A DNA stretch of 64,000 nt from assembly GCA_016789725.1 (NCBI GenBank), contig JAEUQN010000010.1, positions 1 to 64,000 of the forward strand, given 5' to 3'. Under the pieces are notes generated by a model that was given only the letters and a program-made list of their open reading frames with translations, made no database searches and was not told the origin of the DNA. The position numbers and the translations under genes were made by a program. Positions 17,622 through 26,963 of the stretch are shown here, one piece after another. Within the stretch, counting starts at the first letter, position 1. Each line of letters opens with the position of its first letter. This DNA comes from Blastocatellia bacterium. Its GTDB lineage: Bacteria; Acidobacteriota; Blastocatellia; RBC074.

Positions 17622-18479
17622 TTACAAATTGAGCAACTTCCGAATGCGTGGTTCCAATGCCGCCCGCATTTCAGCATCTGACAGCGCATATTCCAGCACC
17701 GTCTTCAAATAATTCACCGGATCACCAATCGTCAGCCATTCGCCGCCTTTGACAGCTTCGACACAGACACGACCGCCTTGCCGAATGTATTCACGGATCG
17801 AATCGGTCAACCACAATTCATTCGCTTTGCCGAGCGGGATTTCTTTCAGGATGCGGATGATTTCGGTCGAAAGCAGAAACCGTCCGAAGGTTGAGAGATT
17901 CGATTTCGCTTCTTCGCGAGAAGGCTTTTCGACAACGTCTTCCATCTCTAAATCTGCGCTGCCTGCCTTGAGCTGGACAATGCCATAACGCACGACGTCT
18001 TCCCACGGCACTTCCTGTGTGCCGACGACCAACGCGCCCGTGCGATGATGTTTGTCAATCAATTGCTGCGTGAACGGTTGCGGCGCTTTGATGATGTCAT
18101 CGCCGAACGCGTAGATGAAGTGGTCGCCGTTGTTAATGTGACGGCTGGCGACGACGAGCGGCGTGCCATTGCCATATGGCCCGGCTTGCGGCTCGAAGAT
18201 GATTTCCACGCCGGACATCTTATCGAGAAATTCATCAAGCGGTTGATATTTGCCCCGTGGCAGAGACGTTTCCCGTTGATATTGGCGATGCAACGGGGCC
18301 GGGTTTTCGCCGGTAATGATGACAATTTTTTTGAGGCCGGAAGCGATGAACTCTTCAATGATAAGTTGCAGTGCTGGTTGGTTGATGATGGGTAAAAGTT
18401 CTTTGGGATAACCCAACGTGACGGGCAGCATACGAGTTCCTGAACCCGCAGCGGCGATCACGCCTGTCGTTATACTCAT
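17622..18479 (-). CDS. galU: UTP--glucose-1-phosphate uridylyltransferase
   Basis: Makes UDP-glucose from UTP and glucose 1-phosphate for envelope glycans. 285 aa, usual length. Nucleotide-binding N-terminus 'MSITTGVIAAAGSGTRMLPV' (the G-x-G-T-R-x-L-P signature), then 'YPKELLPIINQPALQLIIEE', 'FIYAFGDDIIKAP' and 'VEKPSREEAKSNL'. A GGGAG lies about 9 bases before the ATG at 18479. It is 72 bp downstream of the TPR gene on the same strand and could be co-transcribed. A generic glucose-1-phosphate thymidylyltransferase is less likely, given the GalU-type motifs. Confidence 0.9.
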   Translation of the reverse strand: MSITTGVIAAAGSGTRMLPVTLGYPKELLPIINQPALQLIIEEFIASGLKKIVIITGENPAPLHRQYQRETSLPRGKYQPLDEFLDKMSGVEIIFEPQAGPYGNGTPLVVASRHINNGDHFIYAFGDDIIKAPQPFTQQLIDKHHRTGALVVGTQEVPWEDVVRYGIVQLKAGSADLEMEDVVEKPSREEAKSNLSTFGRFLLSTEIIRILKEIPLGKANELWLTDSIREYIRQGGRVCVEAVKGGEWLTIGDPVNYLKTVLEYALSDAEMRAALEPRIRKLLNL

Positions 18480-18551
18480 TGGTTTATTCTCCCGTTGGTT
18501 GATTTGTGTAGCGATGACTATCTGGGGCAGGTGAATTCTTAACGCGTTATT

Positions 18552-21500
18552 TTACTGATTTCGAGGTTTGGGTGTGGATTCGTCTTCTTTGACACGACGG
18601 GGACGCACGGTAATTTTGTCTTTGTTTTTGTCTTTGTCTTCTTCTACGTCATCGGCGTTGCGTGTTCCTTTGCGTCCCTGGCCCGCAGGCTTTTCGGCTT
18701 CGACTTCCAGCGCTGCACCGGCACTTAACTTACCTGCGCTTTGCCCCATGGCTTTGGCTCGCAATTCTACTTCGACCGGCAAGCCTTCTGCCGTGCCTGG
18801 GGCCGTCACTTTGGGCGTTGTCGGAATGACTCGGCCACTTTCATCGGTCGGCAAACCAGGGTCTGGAGTTTTACTGATTCTGAGCGGCACATCGCCTTCC
18901 AAATGCCCGCTGGCGGCCTCTTCGGTGGCGGCGGTGGCATTCCCTTTTTTGCCAACTATCGCGCCGCTCACGACGGCCCCCCCGCCAATCGCTTTCTCAA
19001 TTTCCGCGACTCGCGCGTCACTCAGCTCGGTCGTGGTAGCAGTCTTTGGGAGCGTTGTTTCTTGAGCGGTGACCAGCGGTTCAGTGGTTGCGTTGGATCG
19101 CGCGGCAGTCGTCGCCGATGCTGCCGGAGGCGCTGAATCTTCTGTTTCTAAAAAGGACAACATCTGTTCCGGCAAGTAACGCGGCATTTCTTCCAGCGAA
19201 GATACCAACAGGTTGCGGATGACAATTGTTTCAGGAAGGATGATCGGCGCTGAGACTGAGGATGATTTTTCCTCTTCTATTTTGACCGTTGCCGTTGAGG
19301 CTGTTTCCGTTGTTTTGCTGGGAAGTGGCGCATCTTCTACGTCGAGAGATAATGCGGATGGTGGTTCTGTCTGAGCTAATTCTTCGGCCACCAATGCCAG
19401 TGAAATTGGTTTGACTTCAGGCAAAAGAATGGGGGATGCCGTTGCCGCAGATTCTTCGACAGGTTTGCTACTATTCGTTGCAACAATGAGTGAAGGCGGC
19501 AGCGCGTCTTCGCTGGTGAGAATCAGTTCCTGCGCCGGGGCCATCGGGCCTAGTTCGGCAATGGCCCAAGTGACCAGTGCCGCTTCCGGCAAAATGACAG
19601 GACTGACGGCGGCTGCGCCCGCCTCCGGTTTTACCTCGGATTTGATCTCCGCCACCGTAACTTCTGCCGTAATCTTTTCCGCTGCGACCTCAGGTTTCGA
19701 GGTGCCTTCGCTAACAACAGGCGGTGTTGTCGTTGTGGTTTCGACTGGTTTCACCTCTGTTTTGATCGGCGGTGTTGGCGGGGTAATGGGGGCGGTATTG
19801 GTTGCCAAGGCTGTTTCGCGGGTTTTGCCAATGCGGTCGTTCAACCCATCCAGTGAACCGTGAATTTTGCGATACAACGCTTCGATCACTGTGCGATTGA
19901 GGTCTGAACCAACGGAGTTTTTGTCAGGCGGTTCATACGCCACGATGTATAAATCCAACGCGTCTTTGGTTTGCCCGGCACTTTCTTTGGCCAGTGCCAA
20001 TTGCCATTGCGCGCGGTTGCGTTCGGGGATTGACCCATAACTTTCCACCGCTTGCTCCAATGTCTTAATGGCCTCTTCACTGCGATTGAGTTTAATGAGC
20101 GCCCGCCCGCGCAACACCAACGCACGTCCGCGAAACACGCGCAGGCGGCCATCACGATCATAATTGGGATAATCGCGCAACGAACCTTCCGAGGCCGTAG
20201 CCGATTCGGCGGCTTCCATCGCCTGATCAGTCAGCTTCAACACGGTTTCCAACGATTGTCCCGATTGCGTTAGCCGTTCTGCCGCATACAACCAGCGAAA
20301 GGGTTTGCGCGAGCCTTCGGTTTCGATAAAGTCTTCGGCTGATTTTTCAAGTTCAACCGAGGCGGCTTTATTGTTTTTTTGACTTAGTAAAATTGAGGAG
20401 AGTAATTGCGAAGAAGACTGTTTCGGGCCACGAAGCGCGGCTTCAAATCGCGCGAGATTTTCGGCTAACTTGAATTCCACCTCGCTTGTGATGGCCTCGG
20501 CTTGAAACATCGAGGCTTGCCGTTCGGGAGCCAACAATTCTGCCACTGTTTCCGCACTTACTTCCTGCACCCCGCCAAGTCGGGTCTGGAATTTTCCGGC
20601 TTTGTAGCTGAAGGCTTTTCCAAACTCATTCAGCGCGCCCTCAAAATCCTCGACCGCCAAATAGATTTTACCCAGAGTGAAGTGCAGGGTTGGGAAATCC
20701 GCATACTTCATCGCCGCGATGATATTGCGTTCCGCCTCGAAATATTTTCCTTCGGCCAACTCGACTTCAGCGGCAGCAATACGGGCCCAACTAAAGCGTG
20801 GTTCGGCGGCAATCGCGGCGTCCGTCGCTTGTCGCGCTTTGGTCCCGTTGCCTCGTGCCAGATAGGTCAACGCCAATTGAGTTTGCAAATAGAAATCGCG
20901 CGTGAGGTCTGTGTTTGTGATCCTGGTCGCCTGTGCCAGCAATTCGTTCGCGCGTTCGTCTTGGCCTTGAGCAAAGTGGCAGAGTGCTAACCCTTTAAGT
21001 GAGGGCGCATGTTCTGGTTCCAGACTGAGTTGCTTGTTGTAGAGGTTTGTTGCCACTTCATAACGACCGCGCGCGCGTTGCAGATTCGCCAGCTCAAAAT
21101 AGGCGCGACTATCGTTGGGATCCGCTTTAATGGCTGCTGTGTACTGTTCGGCTGCTCTATCCAGATTAAGATTGACGCGGTGTGCCGCACCGAGCAGGCG
21201 ATAGATGCGTGCATTGTCCGGCGTGAGTTTGGCCGCCGAATTCAACGCGCGCAAGGCTTCCGTGGGAGCTTCGACGCTCAAATAAAATTCGCCGATAGAC
21301 GCGAGCCTGATCGCTTCAGTGCCAAAGCGTGCTTCCATTTCGCGGGCCAATAAAATTGCTTCGGTGCGATAGCCTCTGATTGAAACCGCCAACGGAATGC
21401 GCGCTGCGACTTCTTCAAAAAACTTGTCGTCTACTTGTTTGGGAAATGCTGCAATTGCCTGTTTGAAGCTTTGAATCGCCTCGTCTACGGTTTTGGCGGC

Positions 21501-21752
21501 CAGTTGGGTTTCCCCCAGATAGGCATAGACCCGCGTCAGCTCGGCGCGCGCCGTTTCGGCCTGTTGTGCATCGGGTTGGGTCTGGAGAAATTTTTGTAAC
21601 GCTTCAAGTCGAGCCGCCGGATCGTTCATTGCTAACACGGTTTCCAAGGTGGGCTGCGTCTCTTGCGAAAAGATGCTGAGACTGAAAATTGCGATCAGCA
21701 GGGATACCCAAAGAATTTGCCAGAACGTGGAATTGTGTACAGATAAAGTCAT
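18552..21752 (-). CDS. Very long exported TPR protein with a repetitive acidic C-terminal half
   Basis: 1066 aa from the ATG at 21752, which starts a signal-like N-terminus (hydrophobic 'ILWVSLLIAIFSLSIFS', residues 14-30, then QETQP). Residues 35-650 are tetratricopeptide helices, e.g. 'LLGAAHRVNLNLDRAAEQYT' and 'LGKIYLAVEDFEGALNEFGK'. The C-terminal 420 residues are Pro/Thr/Glu/Ala-rich and probably disordered. Within them a motif (S/A)P-(V/I)-(I/L)-LPE, about 30 residues, (S/V/T)-E-D-(A/S)-x-x-P occurs three times. The end is highly charged ('EEDKDKNKDK'). A frame extension with a TTG start at 21818 was set aside because it overlaps the promoter at 21804-21832. It probably organises an envelope complex; the binding partner is unknown. 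galU follows after 72 bp. Confidence 0.75.
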   Translation of the reverse strand: MTLSVHNSTFWQILWVSLLIAIFSLSIFSQETQPTLETVLAMNDPAARLEALQKFLQTQPDAQQAETARAELTRVYAYLGETQLAAKTVDEAIQSFKQAIAAFPKQVDDKFFEEVAARIPLAVSIRGYRTEAILLAREMEARFGTEAIRLASIGEFYLSVEAPTEALRALNSAAKLTPDNARIYRLLGAAHRVNLNLDRAAEQYTAAIKADPNDSRAYFELANLQRARGRYEVATNLYNKQLSLEPEHAPSLKGLALCHFAQGQDERANELLAQATRITNTDLTRDFYLQTQLALTYLARGNGTKARQATDAAIAAEPRFSWARIAAAEVELAEGKYFEAERNIIAAMKYADFPTLHFTLGKIYLAVEDFEGALNEFGKAFSYKAGKFQTRLGGVQEVSAETVAELLAPERQASMFQAEAITSEVEFKLAENLARFEAALRGPKQSSSQLLSSILLSQKNNKAASVELEKSAEDFIETEGSRKPFRWLYAAERLTQSGQSLETVLKLTDQAMEAAESATASEGSLRDYPNYDRDGRLRVFRGRALVLRGRALIKLNRSEEAIKTLEQAVESYGSIPERNRAQWQLALAKESAGQTKDALDLYIVAYEPPDKNSVGSDLNRTVIEALYRKIHGSLDGLNDRIGKTRETALATNTAPITPPTPPIKTEVKPVETTTTTPPVVSEGTSKPEVAAEKITAEVTVAEIKSEVKPEAGAAAVSPVILPEAALVTWAIAELGPMAPAQELILTSEDALPPSLIVATNSSKPVEESAATASPILLPEVKPISLALVAEELAQTEPPSALSLDVEDAPLPSKTTETASTATVKIEEEKSSSVSAPIILPETIVIRNLLVSSLEEMPRYLPEQMLSFLETEDSAPPAASATTAARSNATTEPLVTAQETTLPKTATTTELSDARVAEIEKAIGGGAVVSGAIVGKKGNATAATEEAASGHLEGDVPLRISKTPDPGLPTDESGRVIPTTPKVTAPGTAEGLPVEVELRAKAMGQSAGKLSAGAALEVEAEKPAGQGRKGTRNADDVEEDKDKNKDKITVRPRRVKEDESTPKPRNQ

Positions 21753-21791
21753 TACTTTACGCCAGGGCCGAATGATGGATTCTGCTCGTTG

Positions 21792-21832
21792 TGAACGCCC
21801 CAAATAATAGGCGTTCAAGAGGGTAAAGTAAA
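21792..21832 (-). promoter_or_regulatory. Promoter with a palindromic operator around the -10 box (TPR gene)
   Basis: On the minus strand the -35 is TTTACT (21827-21832) and the -10 is TATTAT (21804-21809), with 17 bp spacing. The -10 is framed exactly by an 8 bp inverted repeat, TGAACGCC (21792-21799) and GGCGTTCA (21810-21817). A second inverted pair, TACTTTAC (21753-21760) and GTAAAGTA (21823-21830), surrounds it. The start codon is about 50 bp downstream. The layout suggests a repressor site; the regulator is unknown. Confidence 0.5.
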
Positions 21833-21868
21833 ACTCGAATTTTGACTTAGCGTAGGATCAGAATTGGT

Positions 21869-23422
21869 TTAGAGCGCGACTGCCTGTTCGGCCCACACTT
21901 GAAACTCACGATGTTTGTTGACCTCGGCGTGGGCTTGGACCTCGCCGGACGCGACTTTCAGCAAATGCTGGAACAACCGCTCGCCGACTTCTGCAATGCT
22001 TTCCGTGCCATCAATGACAGTTCCTGCGTTCACGTCAATATCGCGGTTCATCCGATTGAAGGTCGCAGAATTCGAGGCCATTTTGACGACCGGCGCAATG
22101 GCGTTGCCAATCGTCGTGCCGCGCCCGGTTGTGAACACCACAATGTTTGCGCCCGATGCCACCAGACCCGGCGTGGATTCCTGATCGTAGCCCGGCCCTT
22201 GCATTAAGTTCAGCCCACGCTCTTTGACGCGCTCGGCATAGCCAATCACGCCTTCGACGCGTGACGTGCCGCCTTTCGCTACGGCACCGAGCGATTTGAT
22301 CGTGATGTTTAGCAAGCCTCCCGCCTTGTTGCCCGGACTCGGATTTTGATTCAAGACCCCGCCGAATTTCGCGGCGTAATCTTTATACCAATCTACCAGG
22401 CCATAGACCGCGCGCCCGGTTGTCGCATCTTTGGAACGCTGCGCCAAGAGGTGTTCGGCCCCACAGAATTCTGGCACTTCGGTCAAAATCGTCGTGCCGC
22501 CTGAACGAACCAGTAAATCTGAGGTCACGCCCAGCGCAGGATTGGCTGACAACCCGCTGAAGCCATCGGAGCCGCCGCATTTCAACCCCAGCACCAACTC
22601 GCTCGCAGGGACGGATACGCGCGCATTTTGGTTTGCTACTTCGAGCATTTCTTCCACCAACTCCAAGCCACGTTTGATCGCTGCTTGCGTGCCACCCACA
22701 TCCTGAATGCCGAGTCGTGCGACCGGTTTGCCGCTCGCCAGATGGTGTTCGCCCAGATATTTGGTCATCAGTTGCATATTCGTTTTTTCGCAACCGAGAT
22801 CAATCAAGACTACCCCACCGACGTTGGGATGATCGGCGTAATTCGCCAAGGACCGCATCAACACTTCGACCGTCGAGCCGTCGTTACAGCCACAGCCTTT
22901 GTTATGCGGAATAGCGGTGACGCCGCTGACGTTCGGATATTTTTGCGGATTCCACAGCGTGAATTCCGCCAGCATGGAGATTTGCAAAGCTTCGTGTGAC
23001 GAACACATTGAAGTCGGCACAATCAAAATCCAATTGCGTGTGCCGACTCGACCATCTGGGCGGCGGTAGCCCATAAATGTGGCGACGTCGAGTTCATCGA
23101 AGTACTGCGGCGCGGGTGTGTGCAAATCTTCCGGTAGGTCGCGGACAACAGGAACCTCGTCCGTCATGTTCGCGTGCGTAATCGGATCGCCTTCAGCAAT
23201 GCCGAGCGAGGTGCCGATAGGCTGACCATATTGCCGCACAAATTCACCCGCCGGAATGGCGCGGGTCGCAAAACGATGACCGGGATTCACGTCGCCAGTG
23301 ATGGTGATCGCGTGACCATTCAGTTGTAGTTGTTGTCCGGTAGAAACAGGGAATTTGACGACGGCAAGGTTATCCTGCGCGCTGACAACAACGGCATATT
23401 CACTAATCGGTTCAATCTTCAT
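21869..23422 (-). CDS. uxaA: Altronate dehydratase (UxaA-like)
   Basis: Dehydrates D-altronate to 2-keto-3-deoxy-D-gluconate in galacturonate breakdown. 517 aa, slightly longer than E. coli UxaA (495). The N-terminal SAF domain (residues 1-95, 'ITITGDVNPGHRFATRAI') is joined to the large UxaA domain: 'GYRRPDGRVGTRNWILIVPT', the Cys-rich 'IPHNKGCGCNDG', 'IDLGCEKTN' and 'LGLKCGGSDGFSGLSANPA'. The conserved Cys residues are in place for metal binding. GGAG lies 7 bases before the ATG at 23422. The DUF6807 gene precedes it by 46 bp on the same strand. The related galactarate dehydratase shares this fold, so the exact substrate (altronate or another aldonate) is inferred from similarity and from the hexuronate-type transporter at 28112. 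Confidence 0.88.
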   Translation of the reverse strand: MKIEPISEYAVVVSAQDNLAVVKFPVSTGQQLQLNGHAITITGDVNPGHRFATRAIPAGEFVRQYGQPIGTSLGIAEGDPITHANMTDEVPVVRDLPEDLHTPAPQYFDELDVATFMGYRRPDGRVGTRNWILIVPTSMCSSHEALQISMLAEFTLWNPQKYPNVSGVTAIPHNKGCGCNDGSTVEVLMRSLANYADHPNVGGVVLIDLGCEKTNMQLMTKYLGEHHLASGKPVARLGIQDVGGTQAAIKRGLELVEEMLEVANQNARVSVPASELVLGLKCGGSDGFSGLSANPALGVTSDLLVRSGGTTILTEVPEFCGAEHLLAQRSKDATTGRAVYGLVDWYKDYAAKFGGVLNQNPSPGNKAGGLLNITIKSLGAVAKGGTSRVEGVIGYAERVKERGLNLMQGPGYDQESTPGLVASGANIVVFTTGRGTTIGNAIAPVVKMASNSATFNRMNRDIDVNAGTVIDGTESIAEVGERLFQHLLKVASGEVQAHAEVNKHREFQVWAEQAVAL

Positions 23423-23468
23423 TCAAATCTCCAACAAAGCCGGATTTCGCCAATCTGAGCTGCTGGCG

Positions 23469-24524
23469 TTATTTGGTCACTTCTTTCAGAAACTGATTGT
23501 ACAGCGCTTCGGTTTGCTCTTTGCTCAACGGGCCGGAGCTAACCACAATGCGGAAGCGCAGGGTGATTTTTTGGCCCGGTTCCAACGTGTAATTCAAAAC
23601 CGTCTTGCCGCCCGTGAATTCTTTGGCACCGAATGGATTCGCGGCGAACAAACCGTAGCCGCGCGCGTGCCAATAGGTCGGATAGGTCGGATTCTTCGGA
23701 TGATCGAAGATGCCAATGCTTACGTCTTCTCCTTTGACATTACCGCTGAGCGTCATCCACTTGGAACGTTTGCTCCAGGCTTCTTTTTCACCTTTGAGTC
23801 CTTCTGCGTTGATGTATTTGCCATCCACACCCGTGTTGTCCAGCGTTGGCACTTTGGTCGGGACACCATTGGCATCGGTGAAGATTTCCGGTCTGGTCGA
23901 AGGTTCTTCCAACGTCCGCGCCACGCGAATGCCGAGCGCGCCTTCTTTGCTGTCACCGAAGACCACCTTTTTGCCTTGCGCTGTGAGCGTAATGACGCGG
24001 TCAATGATGCGCAGATTGGGTGCCGAGCGGAAGGTCATTACTTCATCCTGCTGCAAGACTTTCGAGTTGTCGGGCATAATCCAATCTGCCTGCAAAGTGA
24101 CAGAAGCAGCGTTCTTGCCGTTCTTGATCTTGCTGGCGGCGGTATGCACGATTTTGCCCATTTTTGCGGCATTGTAAGACGACTTCACATCGTCCGAAGG
24201 CGTGTTCCAAAAGTCTACGCCGTTGATGTCGCCGTAGGTAAACCACGACGAAATGTGATGCGGATGGTCGGTGCGCTCGCCCGCGACTTTTGCCATCGGG
24301 AAGTTGCGCGTGACGACTGTGCCTTTGGACGTTTTGAGCGGATAGAGAACCGGTTTCTTTTGCCCGTCCCACCAGCAATAGGACGTGAACAATTCGCCGT
24401 CAATCATTACGTCGAGCTGCTTCTTTTCTTTGTTCTCGACGATTTTGATGCCTTTGCCGTTGGCGAAGGTCGCGGGGGCGAGAATTAAACTCATAATGAG
24501 GGTCAGTAAAATTGCGCGTTTCAT
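23469..24524 (-). CDS. Exported PmoA-like (DUF6807) protein
   Basis: 351 aa with a signal peptide (MKRAILLTLIMSLILAPATFA). The rest has the features of the family named PmoA-like or DUF6807: 'YCWWDGQKKPVLYPL', 'RTDHPHHISSWFTYGDINGV', 'GLFAANPFG', 'TLEPGQKITLRFRIVV'. The name 'methane oxygenase PmoA' attached to this family is misleading; there is no membrane monooxygenase here. Such proteins are often found beside Gfo/Idh genes in Planctomycetes and Acidobacteria, as here. GAGGA lies 6 bases before the ATG. Function unknown; probably a periplasmic carbohydrate-related protein. Confidence 0.8.
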   Translation of the reverse strand: MKRAILLTLIMSLILAPATFANGKGIKIVENKEKKQLDVMIDGELFTSYCWWDGQKKPVLYPLKTSKGTVVTRNFPMAKVAGERTDHPHHISSWFTYGDINGVDFWNTPSDDVKSSYNAAKMGKIVHTAASKIKNGKNAASVTLQADWIMPDNSKVLQQDEVMTFRSAPNLRIIDRVITLTAQGKKVVFGDSKEGALGIRVARTLEEPSTRPEIFTDANGVPTKVPTLDNTGVDGKYINAEGLKGEKEAWSKRSKWMTLSGNVKGEDVSIGIFDHPKNPTYPTYWHARGYGLFAANPFGAKEFTGGKTVLNYTLEPGQKITLRFRIVVSSGPLSKEQTEALYNQFLKEVTK

Positions 24525-24557
24525 AGAATCCTCGTTTTATCTACTTCTTCACAGAGA

Positions 24558-24650
24558 AAGCAAAGAGAAGACAGGATTGCGGCAAGATTTACAGTAAAGT
24601 CGTTTGTGAATCTGGTCTTCAATCTTGTCAACCCTGTCTTCTCTTTGCTT
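24558..24650. repeat. Intergenic palindrome with 18 bp perfect arms
   Basis: AAGCAAAGAGAAGACAGG (24558-24575) is an exact complement of CCTGTCTTCTCTTTGCTT (24633-24650). Inside, CAAGATT (24583-24589) pairs with AATCTTG (24621-24627). It fills the space between the Gfo/Idh stop (24656) and the DUF6807 ribosome site, both genes being on the minus strand, so it is transcribed if they are co-expressed. No T-run follows, so it is not a typical terminator. Confidence 0.75.
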
Positions 24651-24655
24651 AATAT

Positions 24656-26005
24656 TTACGAAGTTACAACGTCCTGCTTCTTCTCATCAAACGTTACTTT
24701 CTTGCCCGTTTGAATCGCTGCGATGGTCATGCATAACGCAACCGAATGATCGTAGGCCGCTTGAATATCGGCATTCGTCTTGCGATTGCGCGAACGCGTA
24801 CACTCCATCCAGTTCTTCATGTGGGCGAGCGTTTCTTTGTCCACGCCCGTGTTGGCGGCGGTTTCGATGCCGCCTTCATCGGACAGCGTCAACGGCTCCA
24901 GCAGGTTTGCTTTCATGCCCATCTGCCCCGCCATTCTTGCGTTCAATCCGCCTTCCGCGCTGACTTTATTTTTGGCTAAATCCAAGGTGCCGCCGTTCGA
25001 GAAATAGATTTCCTTCACGTCTCCGGCAGCATTGGTTTGGCGCGAGGAATACAGCACCTGGAAGCCTTTGCCTGTTTTCGGATGATTGTAATCAAAGGTT
25101 GCCGTCATCGTGTCCCAATTGGTGCGCCCATCTTTCCACAGGTAAATGCCGCCATTGGCGACGACGCTGGTCGGGTGATGAATACCGGTGAACCAATGTA
25201 CGGTATCAATCTGGTGAACCATCCATTGATCGGGAATGCCAGAAGAGAACGGAGAGAACAAGCGGAATTCCAGATGCTTGCGCGCATCGAACGGAATTTT
25301 AGGATCACGATTGATGAGGAAGCGTTTCCAATCGGTGTCCTGCTCTTTCATCAACGGCACCACATTTGGACGCCGCCAGCGACCGGGCTGATTCACGTTC
25401 CAGGTCATGTCCGCAAACACGATGTCGCCGAATTTGCCAGAATCCAAATACTCTTTCGCGCGCATATAGCTGCTGGTCGAACGGCGTTGCGTACCGACCT
25501 GAAAGACCTGCTTCGAGCCGCCGATCACTTTGAGGGCCAGGTTGGCATCGGCCATCGTGCTGGCGAACGGTTTTTCGGCGTAGACATCTTTGCCCGCACG
25601 GACAGCTTCGACGGCGTGATAGGCGTGTTGGAAATCAGCCGTTGCGATGATGACCGCGTCAATGTTCTTCATCGCGTACAGTTCATCGGTATTGCGCGCC
25701 ATCGCCAGGTCTTTGGCTTTGGCGGTGTATTGATTATTCGCAATGATTTTGGATGTGTTTGTTTCGCGGTGATGTTTCCAAATATCGCACACCGCGACCA
25801 GTTCATAATTCATCCCGCCCGCAAGTTCCATAAAGGCCGGAACGAGGGATTGCATCATCCGGTCGCCCGCGCCAACAATTGCCACGCGAATCCGATCATT
25901 TGCCCCGCGCACTTTGGTTGTGCTGTATGCCGGCAGTCCGCTGATCGTCAATCCAGCGGCGGCTGCCGAAGTGGTTTTGAGAAAATCTCTTCTACTGTTG
26001 CTCAT
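24656..26005 (-). CDS. Tat-exported Gfo/Idh/MocA-family oxidoreductase (second copy)
   Basis: 449 aa. Tat signal 'SRRDFLKTTSAAAAGLTISG' (residues 4-23), Rossmann motif 'VAIVGAGDRM', family E-K-P in 'VYAEKPFASTM', catalytic-region His in 'QWMVHQIDTVHWFTG'. It differs from the copy at 15831-17153 (for example the 'RWRRPNVVPLMKEQDTDWKR' stretch), so they are not a recent duplication. AAGGAG (26014-26019) lies 8 bases before the ATG. Upstream member of a minus-strand group with the DUF6807 protein and altronate dehydratase, suggesting periplasmic sugar oxidation coupled to sugar-acid use. Substrate unknown. Confidence 0.9.
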   Translation of the reverse strand: MSNSRRDFLKTTSAAAAGLTISGLPAYSTTKVRGANDRIRVAIVGAGDRMMQSLVPAFMELAGGMNYELVAVCDIWKHHRETNTSKIIANNQYTAKAKDLAMARNTDELYAMKNIDAVIIATADFQHAYHAVEAVRAGKDVYAEKPFASTMADANLALKVIGGSKQVFQVGTQRRSTSSYMRAKEYLDSGKFGDIVFADMTWNVNQPGRWRRPNVVPLMKEQDTDWKRFLINRDPKIPFDARKHLEFRLFSPFSSGIPDQWMVHQIDTVHWFTGIHHPTSVVANGGIYLWKDGRTNWDTMTATFDYNHPKTGKGFQVLYSSRQTNAAGDVKEIYFSNGGTLDLAKNKVSAEGGLNARMAGQMGMKANLLEPLTLSDEGGIETAANTGVDKETLAHMKNWMECTRSRNRKTNADIQAAYDHSVALCMTIAAIQTGKKVTFDEKKQDVVTS

Positions 26006-26182
26006 AAATGAACTCCTTCGGAAAAAGCGCCGTAGACCATCAGCCTGCGGCTACGTGTGATGAAAGGGACGAACGAAAACTTCTTCGGTGCGAATCAATC
26101 AGGTCTGCCAGTTGAGTAACTTTAGAAGACCCCTGAAAGGTTGTCAATCACTTGGCTGATTGGTGTGACCAGTCGCCGAATT

Positions 26183-26210
26183 TAGGATTTTAGATTTTGG
26201 ATTTTGGATT
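26183..26210. repeat. GATTTTG heptamer tract at the nagB 3' end
   Basis: Four 7 nt units (GATTTTA, GATTTTG, GATTTTG, GATT) in tandem, ending exactly at the nagB stop codon. Same kind of short tandem tract as at 36374, 37402 and 54532, here without an inverted arm. Confidence 0.6.
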
Positions 26211-26947
26211 CAGCCGGATGATAGCAAGGCCGCTGAAGCCTGATCGAGATATACCGTTGCATTTGGATGGGTGCGCAAAATCGAAGCCGGAGCCAGCGGA
26301 CTGACCTCGCCTTCGAGACACGCTTTGACCGCTGCCGCTTTGCGCGTGTCCGGCACCACACAGACAATTTCCCGCGCCTTGAGAATTTGCCGAACAGACA
26401 TTGAGATGGCTTGTTTCGGCACGTCTTCCAGCGTTGGGAACCACCCTTCGCCGAATTGTTGACGACGACAGGCTTCGTCGAGATTGACGATGATGTAAGG
26501 CGTTTCAATATCAAAGTCTGCTGGCGGGTCATTGAAGGCGAGATGCCCGTTTTCGCCGATGCCGACGAACGCGACATCAATCGGAGCCGAGGCAATCGCC
26601 GCATTGGCCTGTGCGCAAACTTCATTCAAGTCTGCTTCCCCGTCAAGCAAGTGATAGTTTGTGATCCCCGTTGGTTGAATAAAACGTTCCATCAGGTACT
26701 TGCGAAAACTAGCTGGATGTGCGATTGACATGCCGACGTATTCATCCAGATGAAACATCTCGACTTTCGTCCAATCAATGTTCGGAGTTTTGGTCAGAGC
26801 CTCCAGAAATTCAAACTGCGATGCGCCCGTGGCGGCAATGATGCGCGCGTGACCATTTGCCGCGATTGCTTGGCGAATGGCGTGGGCTGCTTGTTCCGCA
26901 GCAGCTTGCCCTAATGAGAGTTTGTTATCGAAGGTTTTGGTGTTCAT
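26210..26947 (-). CDS. nagB: Glucosamine-6-phosphate deaminase
   Basis: Converts glucosamine 6-phosphate to fructose 6-phosphate and ammonia. 245 aa from the ATG at 26947 ([13 protein letters not shown]); the upstream open extension of 30 codons runs into the divergent nagA promoter and was not used. Family marks: '[16 protein letters not shown]' (phosphate loop), '[19 protein letters not shown]' (catalytic Asp in HLDEY), '[17 protein letters not shown]', and the Lys/Ala-rich '[19 protein letters not shown]'. It is divergent from nagA with 84 bp between the starts, so both amino-sugar genes probably share control. A heptamer tract forms its stop region. Confidence 0.92.
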   Translation of the reverse strand: MNTKTFDNKLSLGQAAAEQAAHAIRQAIAANGHARIIAATGASQFEFLEALTKTPNIDWTKVEMFHLDEYVGMSIAHPASFRKYLMERFIQPTGITNYHLLDGEADLNEVCAQANAAIASAPIDVAFVGIGENGHLAFNDPPADFDIETPYIIVNLDEACRRQQFGEGWFPTLEDVPKQAISMSVRQILKAREIVCVVPDTRKAAAVKACLEGEVSPLAPASILRTHPNATVYLDQASAALLSSG

Positions 26948-26963
26948 GGCTTTAAGATTAACT

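Noticed and set aside
23355-24488. 377-codon plus-strand frame antisense to the DUF6807 gene
   Set aside because: It mirrors a firmly assigned gene, has no recognisable domain or ribosome site, and its composition fits a shadow frame.
23469-24524. Methane monooxygenase subunit PmoA
   Set aside because: The protein has a signal peptide and soluble DUF6807-type motifs, without the membrane helices or gene neighbours of particulate methane monooxygenase.
25037-26011. 324-codon plus-strand frame antisense to the second Gfo/Idh gene
   Set aside because: Shadow frame; the minus-strand gene has a Tat signal, Rossmann motif and Shine-Dalgarno sequence.
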